Assembly: GCF_007474605.1 (NCBI RefSeq)
Contig: NZ_VHKL01000010.1
Span: 1 to 64,000, forward strand
Length of the DNA: 64,000 nt
Direction: 5' to 3'
From: Rhodoligotrophos appendicifer
Lineage (GTDB): Bacteria > Pseudomonadota > Alphaproteobacteria > Rhizobiales > Im1
Below are positions 53,797-62,467 of this stretch, piece by piece. The position numbers and the translations under genes are program-made. Each line of letters starts with the position of its first letter. Position 1 is the stretch's first letter. Under the pieces are notes generated by a model, which saw only the letters and a program-made list of their open reading frames with translations, searched no databases and was not told the origin of the DNA.

Positions 53797-55107
53797 ATGA
53801 TTGATCTTAGCGAAATTGAAGCCAGCCAAGTTGATGCCCGCACAAAAGGCATGCCGGGAGAAATCGCGTCCCTCCCGCTGTCAGCCATCGGGGCCCAGGG
53901 CTGGAACGTGCTGCGTGAAGACCTGCCGCTGCCCCTTGCAGTGATGCGGGAGAGCGCAATCCGCCACAATGGCGATTGGATGCGCCAGTTTCTGAAAGCG
54001 ACCGGCGCCGAGATCGCGCCTCACGGCAAGACCACCATGAGTCCGCAGCTCTTTGCCCGCCAAATCGAGGATGGTGCCTGGGCGATCACCATCGGCTCCG
54101 TGGAGCAGCTCCAGGTGGCGCGCCGCTACGGCTTTCCGCGCATGCTGCTCGCCAACCAGGCCGTCGGCGCCCAGAACCAACGCTACGTGGTCAACGAGTT
54201 GAAGCGGGATCCGGAGTTCGATTTTTACTGCTTCGTCGATTCAGTCGATCTCGTGCACCAATTGTCGTCTGCGGTTCAGGAGGCAGGACTCGAGCGCCCC
54301 CTGCAGGTGATTCTGGAGGGCGGCTTCGTCGGCGGCCGCACCGGCTGCCGCACTTACGAAGAGGGCATGGACGTCGCGCGTGCCGTGAAGGCGGCCGCCC
54401 CGCATTTGTCGCTCCGTGGCGTCGGCGGCTATGAAGGCTTGTTGCGCGTGCCGTCGGCGGAGGAGTCGACCAAGCGTGTGGAGACCTTCCTGAACGGCCT
54501 GATCGAAATGGCGCTCGGCTGCGACCGCGAAGGCCTGTTCGGCGCGGGCGATGTTCTGCTGACCGCAGGCGGCACCGTCTTCTACGATCTGGTGACGGCG
54601 CGCTTCAAGGAGGCGCCCCTGTCGCGGGATTTCAAGATCGTGACCCGCTGCGGCTGTTATCTGACCCATGACAGCGGCGAATATGTGAAGCGCTTCGAGC
54701 AGATCCGCGAGCGCTCGCCGTGGGTGGACAGGTTCGGCCCCGGCCCGCAGGCCGCTCTGGAGGTCTGGGCCTATGTGCAGTCACGGCCCGAAAAGACCAA
54801 GGCGATCTTGACTGTCGGGCGTCGCGACATCTCCTTTGATTCCGCGATGCCGACGCCGTTGAAATGGCTACGCCCCTCCCCCGGCGCGACCGTGGCCGAC
54901 CTGCAGCCCATCGGACCAGACCATGTGGTCACCGGGCTCAACGACCAGCATTGCCATCTGGCCATCCCCGAGGACAGTCCGCTCCGCGTCGGGGACATGG
55001 TCGCCTTCGGCATCTCTCATCCCTGCACGACCTTCGACAAATGGCAGGTGATCTGCATGGTCGACGACGCCTACAACGTCACTTCCGCCATCCGCACCTT
55101 CTTCTGA
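53797..55107 (+). CDS. D-threonine-aldolase-like PLP enzyme (amino acid deaminase/D-serine dehydratase-like)
   Basis: A 436-residue fold-type III PLP enzyme. The PLP lysine is in PHGKTTMSPQLFA (about residue 78). A TIM-barrel domain follows, and the C-terminal metal-binding segment reads HCHLAIP then GISHPCTTFDKW, resembling the His-x-Cys zinc site of D-serine dehydratases. It may deaminate or cleave a D-hydroxy amino acid. Start 53797 is preferred; ATG 53779 is possible. It is divergent from the Dpp binding protein and 19 bases before the RraA-like gene. Confidence 0.85.
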   Translation: MIDLSEIEASQVDARTKGMPGEIASLPLSAIGAQGWNVLREDLPLPLAVMRESAIRHNGDWMRQFLKATGAEIAPHGKTTMSPQLFARQIEDGAWAITIGSVEQLQVARRYGFPRMLLANQAVGAQNQRYVVNELKRDPEFDFYCFVDSVDLVHQLSSAVQEAGLERPLQVILEGGFVGGRTGCRTYEEGMDVARAVKAAAPHLSLRGVGGYEGLLRVPSAEESTKRVETFLNGLIEMALGCDREGLFGAGDVLLTAGGTVFYDLVTARFKEAPLSRDFKIVTRCGCYLTHDSGEYVKRFEQIRERSPWVDRFGPGPQAALEVWAYVQSRPEKTKAILTVGRRDISFDSAMPTPLKWLRPSPGATVADLQPIGPDHVVTGLNDQHCHLAIPEDSPLRVGDMVAFGISHPCTTFDKWQVICMVDDAYNVTSAIRTFF

Positions 55108-55126
55108 TCATATCGGACGCCATCCC

Positions 55127-55843
55127 ATGAGCACCGGACCTCTTTCCGCCGAAACACGCGCGCTGCTGTCGAAGATCAGCACCGCGACGCTGACCTCGCA
55201 GCTGATGCAGCGCGGCTTGCGCAACACGTTCATGCAGAACGTGCACCGCCTGACGACCGGCGGACCTTCCATGGTCGGCGAGGCCTTCACCTTGCGTTAC
55301 ATCCCGGCCCGCGAGGACATCGACGTCTCGGCCGTCTTCGAGGACTGGGAACATCCTCAGCGCAAGGCCGTGGAGACCGTGCCACCAGGGCATGTGATGG
55401 TCATAGACTGCCGCCGCGACACCAGAGCGGCAGGCGCCGGCAGCATCCTCATCACACGGATGATGGTGCGCGGCGCCGCCGGGGTGGTGACCGATGGAGG
55501 ATTGCGCGATTCCCCGACCATCGAAGCCCTCGACTTTCCCGTCTATTACGGCGGCCGATCCGCCCCGACCAACCTCACTCGCCACCATGCCGTCGACATC
55601 AACGTGCCTGTCGGCTGCGGCGACGTGCCCGTCTATCCTGGCGACATCATCGTGGGCGACAGGGAAGGTGTCGTCGTCATCCCGCGCCACCTCGCGGATG
55701 AAATCGCCGTGCAGGGCACCGAGCAGACGCTGATGGAGGATTTCGTCACCGAGCGGGTTCTCGCCGGTCAGTCGATCCTGGGCCTGTATCCCGCCAATGC
55801 CGAAACCATCGCCGCCTTCGAGGCCTGGAAAGCCGGAAAATAA
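55127..55843 (+). CDS. RraA-like protein (HMG-aldolase/demethylmenaquinone methyltransferase-like family)
   Basis: A 238-residue RraA-family protein. Key segments are MMVRGAAGVVTDGGLRDSP (the G-G-x-R-D anion site) and PGDIIVGDREGVVVIPRHLA (metal-binding acidic residues). Relatives with the RD/ED set are 4-hydroxy-4-methyl-2-oxoglutarate aldolases or oxaloacetate decarboxylases; pure RraA regulators also exist. Located directly after the PLP enzyme, an aldolase role in degradation is more likely than RNase E control (inference). Confidence 0.85.
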   Translation: MSTGPLSAETRALLSKISTATLTSQLMQRGLRNTFMQNVHRLTTGGPSMVGEAFTLRYIPAREDIDVSAVFEDWEHPQRKAVETVPPGHVMVIDCRRDTRAAGAGSILITRMMVRGAAGVVTDGGLRDSPTIEALDFPVYYGGRSAPTNLTRHHAVDINVPVGCGDVPVYPGDIIVGDREGVVVIPRHLADEIAVQGTEQTLMEDFVTERVLAGQSILGLYPANAETIAAFEAWKAGK

Positions 55844-55952
55844 ACCTCTAGCGCGGGGAAAACACCCGGCGCGCAGGCGTCCGCTCGCAATAACACACCC
55901 GCAGGAACCGTTCCTGCACCTCCACGTTACGCCCAAAAAAAGGAGCGTAGCA

Positions 55953-56726
55953 ATGTGGCAGTCGCCATGGACAGGATGGGGCATGGTTCTGGGCTTTGCG
56001 CTGGGCGGCTTCTTCGACGGCATCCTGCTGCATCAGATCCTGCAATGGCATCACCTGCTCAGCCTCGTCCCCGGACTGACCGACCTTCGGATGCAAGTTC
56101 TCTGGGATGGTTATTTCCACGCGCTCATGTATCTGATCGCCGCAATCGGCCTTTGGGGATTGTGGAAGGCGCATAGCCGCGCCGGGGACGCTTGGGACCG
56201 ACGCGCTTGGGGCCGACAGCTCGGCGGTGCGCTCCTGATCGGCTTCGGCCTGTGGCACGTCGTCGACGGCATCCTCTCCCACTGGGTTCTGGGTATCCAC
56301 CGTATCAAGCTCGACAGCCCGAACCCTCTGGTGTGGGACCTCATCTGGCTCTTCGTCTTCGGCGTGGCGCCGGCACTCCTCGGGTGGCTGTTGGTCCGCG
56401 GCGGCGGACGGCCGGGGAGGATCTCTGGCGCAACTCTCGCGTTGCTGCTGCTGACCGGCACCACCCTTGGCCTCGGCGTCTGGTCACTTCGGCCGCCGCC
56501 AGATCAGCCCTTCACGACGGTCGTCTTTCGCCCCGGCATGGACCCGCAGCAGGTATTTGAGACCCTTGCGTTGTTGGACGCGCGATTGGTCTGGTCGGAT
56601 CCCACCCTGGGAGTGGTGGTGGTCGATATGCCCCCTGCCCGGAAATGGGCCTTCTACAGCAGGGGCGCCTTGTTGGTGAGCGGGTCGGGTGTCCCCGCCG
56701 GCTGCTTCGACTGGGCCAGAATATAG
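55953..56726 (+). CDS. DUF2243 membrane protein with a C-terminal extension
   Basis: A 257-residue membrane protein. The DUF2243 part opens WGMVLGFALGGFFDGILLHQ and carries HHLLSL and ILSHWVLGIHRI, with about four to five hydrophobic segments. After the last helix at about residue 180 comes a roughly 70-residue soluble tail (FRPGMDPQQVFETLALLDARL-like, VVVVDMP) that I do not recognise; similar DUF2243 proteins usually end after the helices. AAGGAG sits seven bases before ATG 55953. It has no obvious link to the neighbouring genes. Confidence 0.82.
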   Translation: MWQSPWTGWGMVLGFALGGFFDGILLHQILQWHHLLSLVPGLTDLRMQVLWDGYFHALMYLIAAIGLWGLWKAHSRAGDAWDRRAWGRQLGGALLIGFGLWHVVDGILSHWVLGIHRIKLDSPNPLVWDLIWLFVFGVAPALLGWLLVRGGGRPGRISGATLALLLLTGTTLGLGVWSLRPPPDQPFTTVVFRPGMDPQQVFETLALLDARLVWSDPTLGVVVVDMPPARKWAFYSRGALLVSGSGVPAGCFDWARI

Positions 56727-56763
56727 GGTCGGTCCGAAAGGATTGCTGCCTCGGGCGCGGCCC

Positions 56764-58992
56764 TCACAGCACCGCATCCCCCAGCTTCGGGTAGGTCTCC
56801 TGGCCCCAGATCTGCCGCTCGCGGATGATCGCTTTCGGACGCTCCGGATTAGCACTTTCGAATTCTCGCGCGATGCGATGGCCATCGAAGATGGCGTCCG
56901 CCAGAACCCGCGGCGCCAGGCAGTCGCCAGACCGAACTACGGTCGTCAGTCCCGCCTCGGCCCAGCGCGGCTTCAGTGCCACCAGTTCATCATAGAGGCC
57001 GCGCTTGGACTCGCGCGCCGTGCACAGGACGACGCTGTCGCAGCTGAGGATCTCCACGGCATCTCCGAGCCGGCGGGGATAGACGCCCTTCTCCGGCTTC
57101 GTCGTCCGGCGGAACCCATCCCGGTAGCGATCATAGAGCACCACATCGACGCTGTTGGCGTGCTCGACCCGCTCCACCCAATGGCCCGTCCGCTCATGGA
57201 TGCCTTTCTCACGCATCATGCGCCGCAGATTATAGCCCTCCAGCGTCAGCTCGGTCATCGGCGCGACCGTTTCCAGATGCGTGACAAAGGTGACCTCCTT
57301 GCCCTGGTCGCGCAGCATCTCCGCGATGCTGATGGCCATGAAATAGCCGTCCGAATCCAGCACCACCACGCGGTCGCCGATGGGCTTGCCTGCGAAGAAC
57401 TGCTCCGGCGTCACGAAGCAGTCGAGTCCGGCATCGATGCCGGGCACCGCGTCGGGGCCGGTCGCACCCAGGCCGTTGCCGACCCATTCCGCACCATTTG
57501 CCAGCACCACGCGTGCGGCTCCGAAATTCAGGATATCCTCGGCGGTCACCAGACCGGTGCCGCGCATGATCGTGACATTCGGCATCCGCGAGATCTGCCC
57601 CTCGCGGTAGTCGATCACCCGTCCCCATTCCGACAGGCCGGGCAGAGTGATCACGTCGCGCAAATGCCCGCCCAGATGCTCGGAGGCCTCCACCAGATGC
57701 ACGTCATAACCGCGCCTGCCGAGCACGCGGGCGCATTCGAGGCCCGAGGGACCCGCCCCCACGATGAGCACCGTCTCCGCGCTCGGCGCGGGCTCGAAAC
57801 GCTCCGGATGCCAGCCGCGGCGATACTCTTCCAGCGCCGTCGGGTTCTGGGTGCAGATGATCATGTTGTTGAGGTTGAACCGCGACACACAGGCATTGCA
57901 GCCGATACATTCGCAGATGTCCTCGGTGCGCCCCTCATCGATCTTCCGCGGCAGCCAGGGATCTGCAATCGAGGGTCGGGCTGCCCCGATGATGTCGAGC
58001 TGCCCCGAGCGGATCACCCGCACCATCTCGTCGGGTTCGGTGAAGCGGCCCACGCCGACCACCGGCACCCTCGCAATGCGCTTTACCTCCGCGTTCCACG
58101 GCGCCTGGTGATTCGACTTGTAGAAGCGCGAGGGGCCGGAATCCTCCCCCCACATGTCCTCCCCGGAGCCGCCGATGATGATGTCCCACATGTCCACCAG
58201 GCCAAGCTTGGTGATGTAGTCGACAAAGGCCAGTCCCTCATCATGGAGCTCGAGCCCCCAGGGGCCGGCGAGATCGTCGATCGAGATCCGGGTCGCGACG
58301 GCGCAATCGTCGCCCGCCACCTTCTTCAACCTCTCAAGCGCCTCGACCCAGAACCGCGCCCGATTTTCGAACGAGCCGCCATAGCCATCGGTGCGCCGAT
58401 TGAAATGCCGCGACAGCGCATGCACCGGGAACACGCCGGCAGCGCCGTGAATATAGAGGATGTCGAAGCCCGCATCCCGCGCCCGCCGAGCAGCATCCTC
58501 ATACATCTGCATGACGCGGGCGATGTCCTCTTCCGTCGCCGGGTAAGTGTAGGTCTTCGGCACGCCCCCGGAGGGAAAGCGATCGATGGCGGGCGCCACA
58601 TATCGGCTCCAGAGATTGTCCTTCACCCCGCCAGAGCCGAGCTCCACCCCGGCCAACGCTCCCCATTTGTGTACTTCATCCGTCATGTGGCGGTGATTGA
58701 TGACATCGCCCTCGTCCCACAGGGTGGTGTTGGTGGAGAGGGTTTGGTTCACCTCCGGATGGATCGAGCAGGACTCGGTACAGATACCGCCCCAGCCGCC
58801 CTCGGCCTTCACGGCTCGATGTCCGGCATTGGACCCTGGGCGCGGATGGCCGGAGCCGGTGCATTGGGGAACCTGGTAGAAGCGGTTCTTCATCACTTTC
58901 GGCCCGATCCGGATCGGCTCGAACAGGATGTCGTAACGGGGGTCGCGTGCGGTCGTGCGGGCGGGCGCCTCATTCAGGGTCATCGTCGTCAT
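56764..58992 (-). CDS. Trimethylamine-dehydrogenase-like FMN/Fe-S/FAD flavoprotein (dimethylglycine demethylase DgcA-like)
   Basis: A 742-residue fusion. The N-terminal old-yellow-enzyme TIM barrel binds FMN (residues to about 370). A [4Fe-4S] site follows with CECIGCNACVSR and a later C in MIICTQN. The C-terminal half is a FAD/NAD-type Rossmann region starting VLIVGAGPSGLECARVLG. Homologues demethylate methylated amines such as trimethylamine, dimethylglycine or stachydrine. ATG 58992 overlaps the RidA stop (ATGA). An imine product would need RidA, which is encoded just upstream. The exact substrate is not assigned. Confidence 0.9.
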   Translation of the reverse strand: MTTMTLNEAPARTTARDPRYDILFEPIRIGPKVMKNRFYQVPQCTGSGHPRPGSNAGHRAVKAEGGWGGICTESCSIHPEVNQTLSTNTTLWDEGDVINHRHMTDEVHKWGALAGVELGSGGVKDNLWSRYVAPAIDRFPSGGVPKTYTYPATEEDIARVMQMYEDAARRARDAGFDILYIHGAAGVFPVHALSRHFNRRTDGYGGSFENRARFWVEALERLKKVAGDDCAVATRISIDDLAGPWGLELHDEGLAFVDYITKLGLVDMWDIIIGGSGEDMWGEDSGPSRFYKSNHQAPWNAEVKRIARVPVVGVGRFTEPDEMVRVIRSGQLDIIGAARPSIADPWLPRKIDEGRTEDICECIGCNACVSRFNLNNMIICTQNPTALEEYRRGWHPERFEPAPSAETVLIVGAGPSGLECARVLGRRGYDVHLVEASEHLGGHLRDVITLPGLSEWGRVIDYREGQISRMPNVTIMRGTGLVTAEDILNFGAARVVLANGAEWVGNGLGATGPDAVPGIDAGLDCFVTPEQFFAGKPIGDRVVVLDSDGYFMAISIAEMLRDQGKEVTFVTHLETVAPMTELTLEGYNLRRMMREKGIHERTGHWVERVEHANSVDVVLYDRYRDGFRRTTKPEKGVYPRRLGDAVEILSCDSVVLCTARESKRGLYDELVALKPRWAEAGLTTVVRSGDCLAPRVLADAIFDGHRIAREFESANPERPKAIIRERQIWGQETYPKLGDAVL

Positions 58993-59462
58993 GGTTTCAG
59001 CTCCACGATGGCTTCGACCTCCACGCCCACGCCGCGTGGCAGAGTGGCGACGCCGATGGCGCTGCGGGTGTGACGTCCGGCCTCGCCGAAGACCTCCATA
59101 AACAGGTCGGAGGCGCCATTGCCGACAGCGGAGGTGTCGGTGAAGGCCGGCGTGGAATTGACGAAGACCGTCAGTTTGATGATGCGGCTGACCCGATCCA
59201 GGTTGCCATCGCAGGCGGCATGGAGCTGCGCCAGGAGATTGAGCGCGCAGGATCGCGCCGCCGCATAGCCCTCCTCGATCGACAGGTTTTCCCCGAGCCG
59301 ACCTTTATGGAGGATCTCGTCGCCGCGGCGCGGGATTTGCCCCGACATGAACACGAGCCTGCCGGTGATCGTGTAGGGGATATAGAAATTCGCACCCGGG
59401 CTGGCCGGCGGCGGCAGTTCCTTGCCGAGAGCGTCGAAACGATCCTGAAAACTCTCGGCCAT
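58989..59462 (-). CDS. RidA-family protein (imine/enamine deaminase)
   Basis: A 157-residue RidA-family protein. The core contains GRLVFMSGQIPRRGDEILHK, ARSCALNLLAQLHAACDGNL and RIIKLTVFVNSTPAF. The typical trimer-interface arginine region precedes TRSAIGVATLPRGVGVEVEAI. Start 59462 has GGAG eight bases upstream. It is translationally coupled to the flavoprotein and lies next to a predicted GntR site, so it likely clears imine products from the dehydrogenase. Confidence 0.88.
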   Translation of the reverse strand: MAESFQDRFDALGKELPPPASPGANFYIPYTITGRLVFMSGQIPRRGDEILHKGRLGENLSIEEGYAAARSCALNLLAQLHAACDGNLDRVSRIIKLTVFVNSTPAFTDTSAVGNGASDLFMEVFGEAGRHTRSAIGVATLPRGVGVEVEAIVELKP

Positions 59463-59580
59463 GTTGGAAACTCCGGTAAGGGGGGAGCATGCCGCGCCTC
59501 CGGGGGCGGAGGCCGTGTCGCTGTCCCCGTTCGATGATGAGATGGGCATCCGTCCCTTGGGAGAGGATGGACAAATGTAA

Positions 59581-59595
59581 ACTTATCAGACAGGT
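59581..59595 (-). promoter_or_regulatory. Predicted GntR operator between ridA and gntR
   Basis: ACTTATC-A-GACAGGT, preceded by TGTAA on the plus strand. It lies 119-133 bases before the RidA start and about 90-100 bases before the GntR start, between the divergent genes. On the minus strand it reads ACCTGTCTGATAAGTTTACA, matching the uronate dehydrogenase site over most of that stretch. Confidence 0.65.
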
Positions 59596-59682
59596 TTGTG
59601 CAAGCGGTGTCGAAGCTGCTTGCAGCTTCAGCCGCTTTGCCGCAAAGAACCCCGAGAATGGGCGTCGGACAGCTCACTAGGC

Positions 59683-60459
59683 ATGGAACGACAGGGGATC
59701 GGGTTGGCGCGCAAGGCGAGCGAGAGCAAGGTCGCTGTGAAGAGCGAGTGGCAGGCCCAATCGCCGAGCCGGCCGTCGCGGCTCGCGGACCAGCTCTACG
59801 GGCAGATCCTCGACCGTATCGTTTCCGGTGCCATGCCGGAGGGGGAGAAGCTGCCCTCAGAGAGCCAGCTTTGCGAACTTTTCGGCGTTTCCAGGCCGGT
59901 GGTGCGCGAAGCGCTGTCGAGACTGCAGGCCGACCATCTCGTGATCTCCCGACACGGGTCCGGCACCTTCGTGCAACGACGTCCCAACCAGGCCTTCGCC
60001 CTTCTGACGCCCATCGAAGACGTCGCAGACCTGATGCGCTGCATGGAGTTCCGCATCGGTCTCGAGGGTGAAGCGGCCTATCTCGCTGCTTCACGGCGCA
60101 GCGAGGCCGACCTGGAGCGCATGAAGCGTGCCTTCGACGGGCTGGAGCAGGTCATTGCCAGCGGTGATGTCGGCAGCGAAGCCGACCGTGAGTTTCACGT
60201 GGCCATCGCGGCGGCCGCCCAAAACCGGCTGTTCGTGCAAACCATGGAAGTTCTGGCGGACCATACCCTCAGGGGCATGGAGCTCGCCCGCAAACTCTCT
60301 TTGCGACAAAGCGCGCGGCGCCTGCAGTTGGTGCAGCAAGAACATATCCGCATCCTCAACGCCATCGAGATGGAAGAGCCCGACGAAGCGCGCGAGGCCA
60401 TGCGCAGCCACATCGACAATGCCCGGCTGCGGGTGCTGACAGACAGCACCGAACCCTAA
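59683..60459 (+). CDS. GntR-family (FCD domain) transcriptional regulator
   Basis: A 258-residue GntR regulator. After a basic N-terminal stretch, the winged helix reads LYGQILDRIVSGAMPEGEKL and VSRPVVREALSRLQADHLV. The FCD effector domain follows (FRIGLEGEAAYLAASRR, EFHVAIAAAA with the metal-site histidine). It is divergent from ridA and convergent with the DHDPS-family gene, which it overlaps by four bases. The four predicted operator sites in 45.7-61.5 kb fit its class, so it is the likely local regulator. Confidence 0.9.
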   Translation: MERQGIGLARKASESKVAVKSEWQAQSPSRPSRLADQLYGQILDRIVSGAMPEGEKLPSESQLCELFGVSRPVVREALSRLQADHLVISRHGSGTFVQRRPNQAFALLTPIEDVADLMRCMEFRIGLEGEAAYLAASRRSEADLERMKRAFDGLEQVIASGDVGSEADREFHVAIAAAAQNRLFVQTMEVLADHTLRGMELARKLSLRQSARRLQLVQQEHIRILNAIEMEEPDEAREAMRSHIDNARLRVLTDSTEP

Positions 60460-61376
60460 GCGACCGCCTCGGCTTCCATTGCTCCATTCAGGCGCAGGAG
60501 ATCGCGCGCCGCGGGTTCGACCAGGGAGCGCTCGCTCGCATCCAACGGAGACAGGAGCGGCAGGATCGGCCCCATGTCAGCCACGCCGGAGAGGCTCACG
60601 CCATCATGCAGCACGCGAATGGGATTGATGGAATCACGCAGCCTCTCGAACGGCAGGAAGGCCTCACGCAAGCGCTCCGCCTTGCCGAAGTCTCCGGCCT
60701 TCAGGGCATCGAGAATGGCTGTCGATGATTTGGGAGCGATCGACACTGAGCCGGATGTGAAGGCGCGCAAGCCAAATTGACGCCAATGGACAAGCGCCGG
60801 ACCTTCCCCCATACCGCTGATGATACGGCTCGAGTCGACCATGCTCATCAGTCGTTCGAGATAGGCATCCTGCCGCGGATCCTCGCGAACGATCGCGTAT
60901 TTGACGGCCGTCACGACGCCGGCGGCGAAGAGCGAGGCCACGGCCTCCGGCGTCAAGTAATTTTCAGCGCGGAGATAAACGATGACAGGCCGCCCGAGCC
61001 TTTCCGCCACGCGGGCAATGCCGTCTGCAACGCCTGCAACCGTGAAAATCCCGCTGGCCGGAAGCACCATCGGCGTCGGGCAGGGGCTGGACCGCAGGAT
61101 GTCAGCCTGATCCATCATCTTGCCGAAATCCGGACCGATGGCCGGAATGATCCAGGTGCTGCCGGCGGCCGCCTTCAGTAGCATATCGAGGATCTTGCCG
61201 TACTCGCCGATCGAGACATTATAGAAATTGGCGTTGCCGCCATACATCAGGGTCGAGACACCTCCCTCCTCGAGGTGGCGGATGAGGGCTGTGTTGGCGG
61301 AATGGTTGAGGCTCAGGTCTTGGTGGCGGGCGAGCGGGGGAACCGCTATCACCGATTTCGTCAGTTCCCCGTGCAT
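60456..61376 (-). CDS. Dihydrodipicolinate-synthase-family (DapA superfamily) enzyme, divergent
   Basis: A 306-residue class I aldolase-like TIM-barrel protein. The Schiff-base lysine is in VVTAVKYAIVREDP, and the barrel tyrosine segment reads VIVYLRAENYLT. The usual GTTGE-type substrate motif reads GGNANFYN instead, so it is not a normal DapA. Superfamily members include keto-sugar-acid dehydratases/aldolases and hydroxyproline-pathway deaminases. ATG 61376 has GGAAA eight bases upstream. It carries a half GntR site upstream and follows a COG3618 hydrolase. Confidence 0.85.
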   Translation of the reverse strand: MHGELTKSVIAVPPLARHQDLSLNHSANTALIRHLEEGGVSTLMYGGNANFYNVSIGEYGKILDMLLKAAAGSTWIIPAIGPDFGKMMDQADILRSSPCPTPMVLPASGIFTVAGVADGIARVAERLGRPVIVYLRAENYLTPEAVASLFAAGVVTAVKYAIVREDPRQDAYLERLMSMVDSSRIISGMGEGPALVHWRQFGLRAFTSGSVSIAPKSSTAILDALKAGDFGKAERLREAFLPFERLRDSINPIRVLHDGVSLSGVADMGPILPLLSPLDASERSLVEPAARDLLRLNGAMEAEAVA

Positions 61377-61483
61377 CAGCGCGTTTCCTATCAGCCAGAG
61401 CAATCGAAGCAGCACCGATCGACTCTCGGCGCCAAGAGCGTCAGCATAGGGGCAACGGGCAGGTCTCGTCAAGAAAGCTGTAA

Positions 61484-61498
61484 ACTTGTCTTACATCT
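61484..61498 (-). promoter_or_regulatory. Predicted GntR half-site upstream of the DHDPS-family gene
   Basis: ACTTGTC-T-TACATCT: the left half is as in the other sites, with TGTAA before it as at 59581; the right half matches in four of seven positions. It lies about 108-122 bases before the DHDPS-family start, just after the upstream gene's stop at 61501. Confidence 0.4.
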
Positions 61499-61500
61499 CG

Positions 61501-62322
61501 TCAGCCGGTGGGATGCAGGCTCAGGGCAGTCTTTCCCATGAGCTTTTCCCGTTCGTCAGCCCCAAGGCCGGGGAAGTTTTTCCCCCATTCCACAAGGTCA
61601 CCATAGCCGCAGACCGTCGCGGCACCCGGATAATCCGAGCCAAACATCGTCCGCTCAGCCCCGAACCGCGCGAGAACGGCCTGGTAGAACGGCACGATAT
61701 CAGGGAAAGGATAGGGTGTGCGTGCATCCTCCGCAGTGCACAAAAGCTTGAAATTCACGTTGGGACAGCTTGCCAGGACATCGAGGTAGGCCGCCGCATC
61801 GTGCCTGACATGAATGTCGGCGCCGAGATAGTCGACGATGAAGGCAACCGTCGGATGGCGAGTGGCGAGTTGGGCGACGACCGGCGCCTGTTCGATGTCC
61901 ATATGGAAAGAGACCGGCAGGCGGAGCTCCATCAGCGCCTGGAACAGGGGCCGGCGATCGGCCTCGGCCAGCCAGGAAAGGTCACCCTGCCGGATCGTGT
62001 TGAGACGCAGACCAGAACATCCTGCGGGTCTGCACCATTGCAGAAGATCCGCTTGCGGCGTCGGCGAGCGGGGATCGACGAGGCAATGGCCGATGAAACG
62101 ATCCGGCCACCGGGCCAAACAGCCCATCAGATAGCGGTTGTCATATCCATAGACGCTCGGTTGCACCAGGATGACCTTGTCGACTCCGGCCGCGTCCATC
62201 TCCCCGATGAGCGTCTCCACCGGTGCCGGCCGTTGCGGTGGGGGAACATGGGCGAGCAGGGGCGCGAAGGGATAGGTTTCCTCATCATCCGACCAGACAT
62301 GGGCATGGGCATCAACGATCAT
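61501..62322 (-). CDS. Amidohydrolase-fold lactonase-like protein (COG3618)
   Basis: A 273-residue TIM-barrel hydrolase of the COG3618 group. DAHAHVW at residues 4-10 is the metal-site HxH motif. VSFHMD and the GSDYPGA segment complete the active site. The group contains 2-pyrone-4,6-dicarboxylate hydrolases and sugar lactonases (fucono-, rhamnono- and galactonolactonases). With uronate dehydrogenase and a DapA-superfamily enzyme nearby, sugar-lactone opening is the more likely role (inference). Confidence 0.87.
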   Translation of the reverse strand: MIVDAHAHVWSDDEETYPFAPLLAHVPPPQRPAPVETLIGEMDAAGVDKVILVQPSVYGYDNRYLMGCLARWPDRFIGHCLVDPRSPTPQADLLQWCRPAGCSGLRLNTIRQGDLSWLAEADRRPLFQALMELRLPVSFHMDIEQAPVVAQLATRHPTVAFIVDYLGADIHVRHDAAAYLDVLASCPNVNFKLLCTAEDARTPYPFPDIVPFYQAVLARFGAERTMFGSDYPGAATVCGYGDLVEWGKNFPGLGADEREKLMGKTALSLHPTG

Positions 62323-62467
62323 GCGGGTTCCTCGACAATGATTCTTGAGGTGGCGGGCCGGACCGTGGCGATCGCTCAGTGGGTTGGTTCAGCCAGACCA
62401 AATGTTAGCAGCGGTCCCGCGCTTCGCCTATGCGAGGATGATCGAGATATGAGTCAAATCGAGCAGT

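Noticed and set aside
56689-59073. 794-residue plus-strand frame
   Set aside because: It is a high-GC shadow of the flavoprotein gene on the minus strand; the minus frame contains FMN, Fe-S and FAD motifs.
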